Below, one piece after another: positions 14,826 to 27,327 of a stretch of 64,000 nt of DNA. Numbering within the stretch: position 1 is the stretch's first letter; each line of letters opens with the position of its first letter. A program made the position numbers and the translations under genes. The notes beneath the pieces were generated by a model. The model searched no databases, was not told the origin of the DNA, and saw only the letters and a list, made by a program, of their open reading frames with translations. This stretch comes from Hermatobates lingyangjiaoensis (Eukaryota; Arthropoda; Insecta; Hemiptera; Hermatobatidae): contig JAPFBL010000118.1 of the NCBI GenBank assembly GCA_026182355.1, positions 1,234,788 through 1,298,787 on the forward strand. The letters are read 5' to 3'.

Positions 14826-17800
14826 TTTTAAAAACTGGATGTCTGTTTCCACTTGATTTAATTTTGTCTTATATTTTTCCAAAATACGAAATTTTTTCTT
14901 CAACTCAGAACTCAACTTAAAAATTAATTCACCATACTTTCTTGTTTTATTATTGAACATGTTTCGGTGTACGTTCACCATCTTCAGCAAAACACACGAT
15001 TAATTACAATTACCTTAACAAATGAATCTAATAGTTAAATTACATTTCAAAAACAATGAGTGAACAAGTTAACTAAGGTTACACTGACAGGTTAGGGGTT
15101 GTCAGTGTTGGCAAAACTAGCCCTAGGTTTCCAAACAAGCGCAACTGGTTGGCAAAATTACCTTTTTGATCGTTCATTCTAGGAGCTTTTTCTAGTATGA
15201 ACAGCGCTTCTAATATCCTGAGCCTTCTTCCGTCCTTTTCTTTTGCTATAATTCTAGTATTATTCACCATAGTTTCCCTCGAAATTTTTGTTTTGTGAAT
15301 CTTTTGGAAGTGTTCTTTGGGGGCTCCTGAAACCAGATGCATCGTCAGCCTCCTAGAAAGGGTAGTAGTTGTTGATCCTATATATGAGTATTTTTGGAAT
15401 TCACAGTTTCCCAGTGGACATTGAAACTCATATACTAGGTTCGTTTGTTTCAGCGGCTGTTTCTTTTCATGCTGGTTCCTTATAATCAGTTGCGTGGTGG
15501 TTTTGCTCCTATAGAAAATAATAAGCTGGATCCTGTCTTCTTGCTTTTTAACCTTGATATTGTTTTTTAATATTGTTTTAATTATTCTTTCGTCTGTTTT
15601 ATAGCTGTCCGAAAATTGGTTGTCATAGTATATCTTGTAGGTAGTTTGCTTTGTTACTTCATCTCCCTCATTTTTTTCTTTCTTCTGATTAATATAGTTT
15701 TTAAGAGTTTCATCAAATTCACTGTTCTTGTAGCCATTGTTGATAAAAACCTGCTTTAAATTTTCTATCGCTCTGTTGAAGGTTTCCCAATCGGCCGAGA
15801 TTTTAAATGCTCTGTCTATCAGTGTTTTAATAGTGCCATTTTTATATCTTGAGGGACATTCACTCTTGTTGTTGAGGTATATACCGCTGTGTGTTGGCTT
15901 GAAAACCATCGCTGTTGATAACTCACTATCATTTGCAGATATCTGTACATCCAGGAAATTAATTTTATTGTTTACAGCTACCTCATGGGTAAATTTCAGC
16001 ACAGACTTCTCTTCGAATTTTCTTTTTATTTCCATTAGCATTTCTAGGTCCTTAACTATTAGAAAACAATCGTCTACATAGCGACAATATATATTAGGTT
16101 TGTATGGTTTATCAGCTTTCAAAATTCTATTCTCCAAATTGCACATATAAAAATTAGCAAAAGTGACACCGAGTGGAGATCCCATCGCTACGCCATCAAC
16201 TTGTTGGTATAACGTTCCGTCAATATGTTTGAAAGGGTTCTTCATTGTACAAGCTTGCAATAGCTTTTCCAATATGTGTCGTTCTATATTTGGAGGGGCG
16301 ATAGTGGCGTTATTATAAACCTCTTCACAGATTATATTAATAGTTTCAATCACAGGAACGTCTGTAAATAAAGATTCTGCATCTAGTGAGGCTAGAAGTC
16401 CCTTGGGTCTGCAGGTTCGTATTATTTCCAAAAAATCATTGGTCGAATGTAGTAAGAATTTAGCAGGTAAGTATTTTGATATTATACTATTTAACGTTTT
16501 TGCAAGTTTGTAGGTTGGAGTGTTGATTTGGGAAATGATTGGTCGTAGGTTATTACCTTCCTTATGAAACTTGACGTTTCCATATACGTAACCGGGGTTA
16601 TACTCGCCTATGATTGGTTCTAAGATCTTAACTTCTTGGTTTTTATTGGCTTCTTTGATGAGCTTATTTACCTCGATTTTTAGCTCATTGGGCTAGTTTT
16701 GCCAACACTGACAACCCCTAACCTGTCAGTGTAACCTTAGTTAACTTGTTCACTCATTGTTTTTGAAATGTAATTTAACTATTAGATTCATTTGTTAAGG
16801 TAATTGTAATTAATCGTGTGTTTTGCTGAAGATGGTGAACGTACACCGAAACATGTTCAATAATAAAACAAGAAAGTATGGTGAATTAATTTTTAAGTTG
16901 AGTTCTGAGTTGAAGAAAAAATTTCGTATTTTGGAAAAATATAAGACAAAATTAAATCAAGTGGAAACAGACATCCAGTTTTTAAAAGCATGTATTGAAG
17001 AAGGACTGCTCCCAACTTTTACAAATATATATATATATATATATATATACAATTAAAAGAAACGGTCCAGCGGACTTTTTTACAATAAAATAAAAAACGA
17101 AGGAAACACACAGTTATGTCTGTGTCTTTCTGTGTGTTTCCTTCGTTTTTTATTTTATTATATATATATATATATATACACTCAACTGCATCGTTGCATT
17201 CTTAAAAAACGCGCGCACACACACACACAATATATTGTGTATATATATATATAACTACATACATACACTTTCATATATGAGTATTCTTTAGCATAAAAAA
17301 GTTTGCCTACCATATATATATAAAATAAATTCAAAACGAAGGAAACACACAGAAAGACACAGACATAACTCACATCGATATTTCGACCATCGTCGTCATC
17401 AGGAGGTGTGAAGAGCGAAGAGTCCCGCAGGAAGACAGGGCGGTACAGTACAGTAAGGCGGTACTGAGTACCGCCCTGTCTTCCTGCGGGACTCTTCGCT
17501 CTTCACACCTCCTGATGACGACGATGGTCGAAATATCGATGTGAGTTATGTCTGTGTCTTTCTGTGTGTTTCCTTCGTTTTGAATTTATTTTATTATATA
17601 TATATATGGTGCACTTAGCTTGCAATCTACAGCCACAATCTATCTTTACAGAATTTAGATTGTGGTCTACTATTTATATAGGTAACAATCATTTTATTCT
17701 TCTAATCATGACCGAAAACTCATTTACTTCCGATCAAGGCTGACCTCTTAATACATAGGACATAGGTGAAAGAGCAACTTTTCTTTTTATTCGCTTTATT

Positions 17801-19682
17801 TTGACCGAAAACTCTCTTTTACTTTCGACCGGGGCTGGCCCCTTAATCCTCAGGTAAAAGAGGGGCATATCTTTTGAAATTCTTATTTATAATTTGTATT
17901 ACTTTTATAGTTTTTTTATGGTGACCGCCAACAGTTAGGGACGACGATGTTAAGTATTGTTGCAGCTAGCGTTAGCTGCTACATTAGCTACACTGTCGCC
18001 ACCATCCTATTTTTTAGTCCCCCCCCCCCCCCCCCAAATCAACCCGCAGCCCCCAGGGGGGTGGTACCGCCCACTTTGGGAAACGATGTTTTATATTGAG
18101 AGTCCAAAGTTACCCTGACTAAAATATATTTAGAACAGGGATCTTTAATGAGTACCTGACATTGGACATGCGGTTTAATGTCCTCTACGAGGCACGGCAT
18201 ACTCATATTTTTTTTTAGTTACTTCTTGCAAGAATCAATCGAGGGTCAGAGTGGGTATTGTCTCCCACTAGTTTCTTTTACTACGTTTAGTAGTGATTTA
18301 CTAGATTGTAAAGTCGCTGTGTTTATTGTGACAGTTCTTCATCTGTGGTTGTACTTATGATGACTATCTAATGACGAAACACCGAACCAAACAACTTCTA
18401 TATTTGAATAATACTAAACCTGTCAGTAATTACTGGTATCCTCCCACGCTGCTGGTAATAATAGTAACGCCTCTCAAACAACTGCTTATCATTTCCGAAC
18501 CTCCCAAGCACTAATCGGAACATGATTAGGCAAATTGATCAAACTCCGTTATCTTAGTAATAATTCTAAAATAATGATGTTGACTATTACTGTAAGATTA
18601 ATAGACAGTTTAGGTACATCTGCACAATTGTGGCTAAGGATCAAAATCTTGATGTTTCTTTTATATCATATAATGTCATTTATATATTCATATGGTCCCC
18701 TCTGATTTTATTCCAGTTGAAAAAAAAATAAATCCGAAGTTAAAACACAACAAAATATATTTACTATTATGAGTTTACTATACTCATCAGTTCACTTCGG
18801 AGAGTTTATTGGAGAGTTACAACTAGTGGTGGGAAGACTTTGGTTTACTTATTGAAATGTTAAAAATTTCACCTTATCTGTAATATATGTATGAGTTACC
18901 CGAATGGTTAAGAAGTCAGTCAGGGTAGTCCAGTGGCTTACATGCTCGCCTCCGGACTGATAGATTCGGGATTCAATACCCACTCTGACCCTTTATTTAT
19001 TCACGGGGGAGGAAAAACAGTTTTATCACAATAAACCTGTTTTAATCTTGTATACCTTAGCCTTTCGGTTGTAATACAACTACAAATCAGTGTGACGGTT
19101 TTATGTACTGACCTTTTGTCACTCTTGTCGAAGTCAACTCGTTAAAAATCCCTACTCTGCATACACTTGATTAAGTTTAGGGTTCCCAATGTGTAATTCT
19201 TATTGTGTGGTATCACAAAGGTCCATATTTAGCCTATTGTGTTCTCTTGTAATAAGGCCTCTGAAAACTAATCAACCTAAATAGTTTAGTTTTTGTTTTA
19301 GCTTTGTTTTTAGTATAGAAGACTTGTTTCAGGCCTTCATATAAGGATGAGAAAGAAATGGCACGAGAAGCAAGACGTAAAATAAAAGAAGAGAGATTAC
19401 GGAAACGAGAACGGAAGCTGAAGAGAAAGGCGAAGCTGGAGGTGGAGTGTTTGGCTGAGAGGATGAACTGCTTCAATCACGACAAGCAAGCACGTAAAAG
19501 AGAAGACACCGCCTTTCTGGAACAACGGTAAGCTTGATGGAAGCGAACCTTGGGTGAGGTTGTAGAGAATTCAATCAAGACATGAGCACCTTGACACTTT
19601 GGACTTGGTGTGTGGACCTTGTGGCGGCCTCATGATAATTTCTGTTGTACTTGGATACATACTGCTTTATATAATATATATA

Positions 19683-19724
<42 letters not shown>

Positions 19725-22700
19725 ATTTCATAATAATCAACGTGAAATAATCAATCAATGTATCAAACCACAATATGAAATGGGAAAAGACCAAGATCTT
19801 TCAGCCGTAAAAGCTTTCTTCGTCAGAGTCAAAAACCAACTGATTTGGTGGGATCCCAAATCAGTTGGGATTTGACTCTGACGAAAACCGCTTCTTACGG
19901 TTGAAAGATCTTTTTTCTCAATTCTTGTTGCGGTTTGAGCATTGATTATTATTTCACGTGTTTATTGTGAAATCTTATTATACATATATATATATAGAAG
20001 TACATACCGTGTGCTATATTACCATATCATAATTATTTATCTTTAAATTATTCTTCTAGTGAAAAGTATTATGCATATTTCGTTATTTTATAATGATAAT
20101 GAAGCAATCCCCAAAAGATTAGAGGCATCATATAAAAAAAAACTAAAGCATTTGTTGCTATTGAGTGCTCTCTCTCCCATGTTGTTATTTTCTTCGAAAA
20201 ATATCGGTGAGCTTTTGTTAATAAGCAAAAAGCAAAGGAATTTCTAATATTATGATAGAGTTTCAGGCAACCTCCGAGGACCACATAAAAGATGTGTTGG
20301 GGCGCAGGTTGCCCATGCCTGGGTTAAATGGTCGAGTGGCTTTACTAAGTACAGGAAGCAACATGAACCTACACTGGCGGCATGGTTAACTAATTAACTC
20401 TTTAAATGTCAATAATAATCAATTTCATTCATGAAAATCAACCTGAGTTTGAATTATGCTTTTAAATAATCTGATATTCATAAAAATCAGATTTAATGAA
20501 ATGTTTTCATTGATTTCATAATGATTAAATTCAAGTTTTTGAATTATATAATATAATTCAACATGTTTTTGAATTATATAATAATCATAAAAAAGATTTT
20601 AACTTTAAAGATGTTTTTGAAAAAGCTGATATAAAAATGAAGTTTGAAAATGTTTTAGAATGATCTGAAATTATCAAATCAAATTTCCAACATAATTTCT
20701 TATGCCTAAATATTTAATTAAATAAATATTAATAAAAACATTTATTACTATTAGATAACAATATTGATAGTATTAATAAACTATCATGTATTAATAATAG
20801 ATATGCTTATATTATAAGGTTTTTAAAATAATCAGTCTAATGTTGTTTTTATGAATAACAAGAAGTATATTGTTATTAATAAATTACAAATATTCACAAA
20901 AGCTTTAAGAAATAACTCATTTGAGGATGTATTTCAACGTTCAGACATTTGTATAATAATTCAAAATCAGAGCATATGTTAATTTCATAAAAAAAAATTA
21001 TTTAATATTTTTATTATCAATGTTCTTTTGAAAATTCATAATAATTGATTTTAAGAATTATTTTCAATGATTTGGGTTTTTGAATTGTTTGTATTCATGG
21101 AATAATGTTCAATGATCAAATGTTAATAGAAATCACGCTTAAGTATGACCTGAATTACCTGACAATTATACAAATTACAGTGAATGTTTTCGAATGATGT
21201 GTTATTCATAAATATCAGTTAGGGTTGTCTTAAATGATCTGATAGCTTGGTTTATAAATGAAATTCAAGAATGTTTTTGAATGATGTGTTATTCATAAAT
21301 ATCAGTTAGGGTTGTCTTAAATGATCTGATAGCTTGTTTTATAAATGAAATTCAAGAATGTTTTTGAATGATCTGATATTCATAAATATCTGTTAGGGTT
21401 GTGTTAAATGATCTGATAGCTTGGTTTATAAATGAAATTCAAGAATGTTTTTGAATGATGCGTTATTCATAAATATCAGTTAGGGTTGTGTTAAATGATC
21501 TGATAACTTGGTTTCTAAATGAACTTCAAGAATGTTTTTGAATGATGTGATATTCATAAATATCAGTTAGGGTTGTGTTAAATGATCTGATAACTTGGTT
21601 TCTAAATGAAATTCAAGAATGTTTTTGAATGATGCGTTATTCATAAATATCAGTTAGGGTTGTCTTAAATGATCTGATAACTTGGTTTCTAAATGAAATT
21701 CAAGAATGTTTTTGAATGATGTGATATTCATAAATATCAGTTAGGGTTGTGTTAAATGATCTGATAACTTGGTTTTATAAATGAAATTCAAGAATGTTTT
21801 TGAATGATGTGATATTCATAAATATCAGTTAGGGTTGTGTTAAATGATCTGATAACTTGGTTTCTAAATGAAATTCAAGAATGTTTTTGAATGATGTGAT
21901 ATTCATACCTTTAAATGTCAATAAAGGTTGTTTTTGAACATTTCGGCAATCATAAGAATAAGATTGTAAATGCATGACTTTATATATATATATATATATA
22001 CACTTTAACACATAGAAAAGAACACAGAAAGACACTACAGAACTCACTTCGATATTTCGACATCCGTCGTCATCGGGAAGAAGTGCGAAGTACTCGCGTT
22101 GAGAAGCAAACTGCTACTCCTACTACTAAATGATCATAATATTGCACATATAATCATGAACATAAACGTTCATGATATTTGAATGTTTATACTTGATTAA
22201 CGAAATTTTTATTAATATAGTGATAAACAAATAATGCTGTGATAACAAGACAAATATATATATATATATATATATTTATTTATTTACTCTTCTTTATATA
22301 ATCTAGGAGGTGTCAGAGCTTATTTTTCTTCATTGTGATTCTTCCTACGACATTTTGTCTCATATACATATCTTAGGTGTTGCTGTTCTGAATACTGGGC
22401 CGTGACTGAGTGTCGGCTTGGCGAGTAGCTGGTGGTTGGTCACCTAGTAGCTGCAGTGTGCGTGAAACCCCCGTGTGTTGACGATTAATTAATGGGTTGT
22501 GCTTCATGATTTTCATGGCTTCATATATTTGCAGTCTGGCTGGATCATTAATTTTCTTTAAAATGATGGTGTTTTGAACAAGGTCCTGGCGGGTGAGTTT
22601 TCTTCCATGTTCCTCGGAGGTGTGTCTAGCGATGGCTCCTGCTTGCAAGTGCATTGTCAGTCGTCGTGAGAGTGTGGTCGATGTCATACCGATATATTTT

Positions 22701-23666
22701 GAATTGTCTAGGAGCTCACAATCTCCGATATTGCAGTTATATTCGTATATGACATTGGCCTTTTGTATCTCCGGGATGACTGCATCTGGGCTGTTTTTCA
22801 TTATCAAGTTAGCGGTGGTTCTACTTTTATAATAAATATGGACTTGAAGACGTTCATTTTCGTTATTACATTTAACATAACGAGAGAGTGTTGAAACAAA
22901 TTATCCGCAGGAATGTTAAATGTAATAACGAAAATGAACGTCTTCAAGTCCATATTTATTATAAAAGTAGAACCACCGCTAACTTGATAATGAAAAACAG
23001 CCCAGATGCAGTCATCCCGGAGATACAAAAGGCCAATGTCATATACGAATATAACTGCAATATCGAAGATTGTGAGCTCCTAGACAATTCAAAATATATC
23101 GGTATGACATCGACCACACTCTCACGACGACTGACAATGCACTTGCAAGCAGGAGCCATCGCTAGACACACCTCCGAGGAACATGGAAGAAAACTCACCC
23201 GCCAGGACCTTGTTCAAAACACCATCATTTTAAAGAAAATTAATGATCCAGCCAGACTGCAAATATATGAAGCCATGAAAATCATGAAGCACAACCCATT
23301 AATTAATCGTCAACACACGGGGGTTTCACGCACACTGCAGCTACTAGGTGACCAACCACCAACTACTCGCCAAGCCGACACTCAGTCACGGCCCAGTATT
23401 CAGAACAGCAACACCTAAGATATGTATATGAGACAAAATGTCGTAGGAAGAATCACAATGAAGAAAAATAAGCTCTGACACCTCCTAGATTATATATATA
23501 TATATATCCACTTAAAATTCGAAAAAAACTATCCAAACTGGACGCAAATCAGTTCACAAACGAAGAAAAGCAACAATGATCCTTTTCTCCTGAAGACGGA
23601 TCATCCGAAAATTTGAGTTTGTAAGTGTGTCTCTTTCTCTGTGTGTTGCTTTTCTTCGTTTGTGAA

Positions 23667-23719
<53 letters not shown>

Positions 23720-26700
23720 TTTCATAATTATTATACATTTATAACAATTGATAAATGATCATAATATTGCACATATAATCATGAACATAAACGTTCATGA
23801 TATTTGAATGTTTATACTTGATTAACGAAATTTTTATTAATATAGTGATAAACAAATAATGCTGTGATAACAAGACAAAACCCTTCAAAACAATTTGCCT
23901 TCTTCATTTAGTAAGAACGGCCAAAATATTTCTTCTCTTGTAGCGATAAGCCTTTGTCACTAATAACTCAAATTTTTTTTAAACTGAATCTGATTAAATA
24001 TTGGAAGTTCTGCAAATTAATCAATTAGGTCATAATCATAAAAAAAGATTTCAACTTTAAAGATGTTTTTGAAAGAGCTGATATCATAACAATTAAGTTT
24101 AAAAATGTTTTAGAATGATGTGAAATTATCAAATCAAATTTTAAGATAATTTCTTACTTAATTAAACAAAGATTAATAAATACATTTATTACTAGTAGAT
24201 AACAATATTGATAGTATTATAAACTATCATGTATTAATAATAGGTATGCTTATATTGTAAGGCTTAGGTCCTGAAACTAATCAATCATTTTAACTCAATT
24301 CATTATTATGTACTCATGAATAAGGAACTAAAGCAGGTCTTACTTTTCTAGCTGTAGAAGTATTTTTAAACTGCAATGTGTTTTTCAGAATGATTATTAA
24401 GATTAGTGTTTGATGCATCAGTATTTAATGGAAATATTGCGTTGAATTGATTCTATTTGCAGAAGGCCCCTTTTGTTTCTGCATGAACGCCAACAACAAC
24501 ACGTACTCGTGTCTGAGGACCATCAACGCAACGCACAACTTCCTCTACTGCGAGTTCATCACCGGCCTAGTCACCTACTATAACCTGAGAATAGGTCAGT
24601 CTGCCTGCTAACCACGAAACACTTTTAGAGTCAGCGTGTGAATGAAATCAGCTTGGGGAAATAAAGGGGTGATGAAGTGTAATCTTTAGTACTAACGATG
24701 GCCGTATTTGAATCCTTATCAAGACCGTAGAATTTCATATGGGATACTGAAAATCTTGTGTGAACTGATAGATGTTGCATCTTTTGATTAGTAGTGCTCT
24801 TCAAAGAGTGCTTATTCATTACTTTTATTAGTTATCATTACTTGTCTGATTTTCAAGGCTATAAGTATGACTGAATCTTCATTATAATTAGTGAAGTGAA
24901 AAAAAGCTACATTTAAATAAATCATTACTTTTCATATCCCTTCTATTTTATTCCATTTAATGATTTTGATTAATGATAAGTTTCAGATAATGTTAGTAAT
25001 GTCAAGTATTAGCCATTGTTACTTCTGACAAGTGCCATAACTATGATTACATATTCATTATACTTGGTAGAGTTAATATTGTTTGACTAATACTCATACT
25101 TAGTTGTTTTTCTTCTTTAGTACTCTTCAATAGATAAAAAAATGACTTATTCATGATGCGGTGTACATTTTAATCGTGGACTGAACCATTTATCCATACT
25201 AACTATTCAACACTCACCAAACCCATTACATCCAATACCAAGCAGTAATGACCATGCCAGTTACATCAAATACTAACTATGCCCATTACATCTAATACTA
25301 ACCATGCCCATTACATCTACTACTAACCATGCCCATTACATCTAATATTAACCATGCCCATTACATCTAATACTAACCATGCCCATTACATTCAATACTA
25401 ACCAGGACTGATCAAGCTCATTACATCTAATACTAACCATGCCCATTACATTCAATACTAACCATGGCCATTACATCTTACTAAACATTTTTATTCCATC
25501 CATTATTAATCACTACCAACCATGCTCTTTACATCCTATACTAAACAGTACTGACCATGCCTATTACATTAAATACTAACCAGTACTGGTCATGCCCATT
25601 ACAGCTTACTAAACATTTCTATTCCATCCATTATTAATCACTACCAACCATGCTCTTTACATCCTATACTAAACTGTACGGACCATGCCCATTACATCCA
25701 ATACCAAGCAGTACTGACCATGCCAATTACATCAAATACTAACCCGTACTGGTCATGCTCATTACATCTACTACTAACCATGACCATTACATCCAATATT
25801 ATCCACTACTAACCATGCCCTCTACATCCAATACTAACCAGTACTGACCATGGCAATTACATCCAATACTACCCAGTACTGACCATGGCAATTACATCCA
25901 ATACTACCCAGTACTGATCATTCTCATTGTTACTTAGCTCTCATTTTGTTAAACACCTCTTCACGAGTAATCACTAGTGACTAGGATTTGGTTCATATCG
26001 AAATATAAGTATTTAGTGAAATATAATATACTGGAGCATATGAGATTTGCAAATCTGTATATGATTAAAATTCTTTTTTGTCATAACATGCAAGACTCAA
26101 ATGTCCCAGCATATCTTTCATTCTTCTTATAATGTTACAATTTAATTTCCTCCATATGAATTCGATTATATTTTATTATAACTTTTATTTATTTTAAAAT
26201 TCTAAAAGCTCCAATCTCGTTATACTGACACTACTTGATTTTCCCAACACCAACTTGTTGTTTTGCCTTCTTCTCATCAATTGATGTATGTTATTCTTTA
26301 TATCATATTAATTCATTAACGTAATATGTTTAACTTTCTTTATTTCACTTTCAGTGTTCTTTGGGTCGTTTGTATTTAGGATTTACCATGAGGAAGCCCA
26401 ACACGTGTTCAAAGAGCATTGCTTTATACAAAAACCTCAATTTGTTGGAAGTTTGTTTTCTTTATTTCTTATATTTGTTAAATTTAGGTACACGTTTATT
26501 TAAAATGCCCATAGTTTCGTATGTTCTATCAATAATTACTGGATAATACAATACTGATCCTGTAGGTCGGATTTTTCATTTTGGATAGTTTTATATTGTT
26601 TAAATATATATATCGAAGTAGTATAAAAAAATATTTTCATTTTCCAGATCCATTTGAACAATGGAATAGAATAAATACTTTGACGAATTCTGAGAAGTCT

Positions 26701-27283
26701 TACCTGCACAATCAGCTGACTCTGTTGAAGACCTGCAAGGGAGTACGAGAGTGCACTGTTGGCGGAGAGTTCAAGGTACCTCCTCCTCCGAAGGGCAAAA
26801 GAAGGAACTATCATACCATTCCGATGGGTAAGTCCAATCAAAGTGCGTTGTTTAAGAGTGGTGTACAGTCGTACTCTGGCTTACGGTCGGCCATCTAAAA
26901 CAGCCGGATTGCTCGCCCATATACACAGCCAATGGTTTTAAGACTACCCTGTGAGCAATGTTTTAGGTATTCTTGTACTTAATCTACTACCCTAGACCAT
27001 TGTGACTTACCAGGTTTCAGAACCGTTCCCACCAAGATTTTATCCCCTACCTATAGAATGATTAAAATTTTCTAGTTAACTTCTGTTGTCTGTATATACC
27101 AACCACCCTAAAACCCCTTTTTATCAATATGTAAATTCTAAAAAATATGTTTTGAATCATATCCGCTACGAAATCATCCCATAATAATGAGAACATGCAC
27201 ATGAGATCAACCATTCATGTTCACGTGAAATAGATCACTTTGGTGTTCACTTTGGGTCGTTTGAAGGTTGTTCATCCTTCAAA

Positions 27284-27327
<44 letters not shown>

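Larger units (their letters stand above)
14784..17056 (-). mobile_element. Penelope-like element with inverted terminal segment
   Basis: The body, on the minus strand, holds a reverse transcriptase/GIY-YIG ORF (15079-16692). Downstream of the ORF, 14824-15118 contains a terminal-repeat sequence that recurs inverted at 16693-17022, directly abutting the 5'-truncated ORF. Both outer ends run into (TA)n (14784-14822 and 17027-17050). Inside each terminal segment lies a hammerhead-like core and a short leader ORF (YGELIFKLSSELKKKFRILE). This is the pseudo-LTR (pLTR) organisation known for Penelope-like elements. Confidence 0.88.
17331..17590. repeat. Near-perfect 260-bp palindrome with two hammerhead-like cores
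   Basis: Arms of about 125 bases (AAACGAAGGAAACACACAGA at the left, complement at the right) meet at about 17459 around GGCGGTACTGAGTACCGCC. Each arm has a core: minus at 17369-17402 and plus at 17512-17545. A (TA)n tract bounds the right end (17594-17606). Confidence 0.85.
19676..19998. repeat. PLE-type hairpin with two hammerhead-like cores
   Basis: Head-to-head arms sharing AAAGATTTCA, CGTGAAATAA, CAATCAATG and AAACCACAATA with the hairpins at 8.24 and 60.18 kb. It is bounded by (TA)n at 19690-19722 and 19983-19995. Cores are at 19792-19826 (minus) and 19878-19912 (plus). It lies in Sulf intron 7. Confidence 0.82.
22290..23485. mobile_element. Head-to-head pair of Penelope-like 3' ends (long palindrome)
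   Basis: Arms of roughly 590 bases, 22290-22877 and 22914-23485, are inverted and nearly identical, with a spacer of about 36 bases (AACGAGAGAGTGTTGAAACA). Each arm encodes the same GIY-YIG protein fragment reading outwards. (TA)n at 22254-22276 and 23491-23508 closes both ends. Confidence 0.9.

Noticed and set aside
20275..20383. An open stretch with an acceptor-like TTTCAG and a final HWRH before GGTTAAC, which would supply the single base needed by Sulf exon 8.
   Set aside because: It does not accept the phase of exon 7, its residues do not resemble Sulf outside HW, and the second frame of exon 7 itself supplies the family motif and the right phase.
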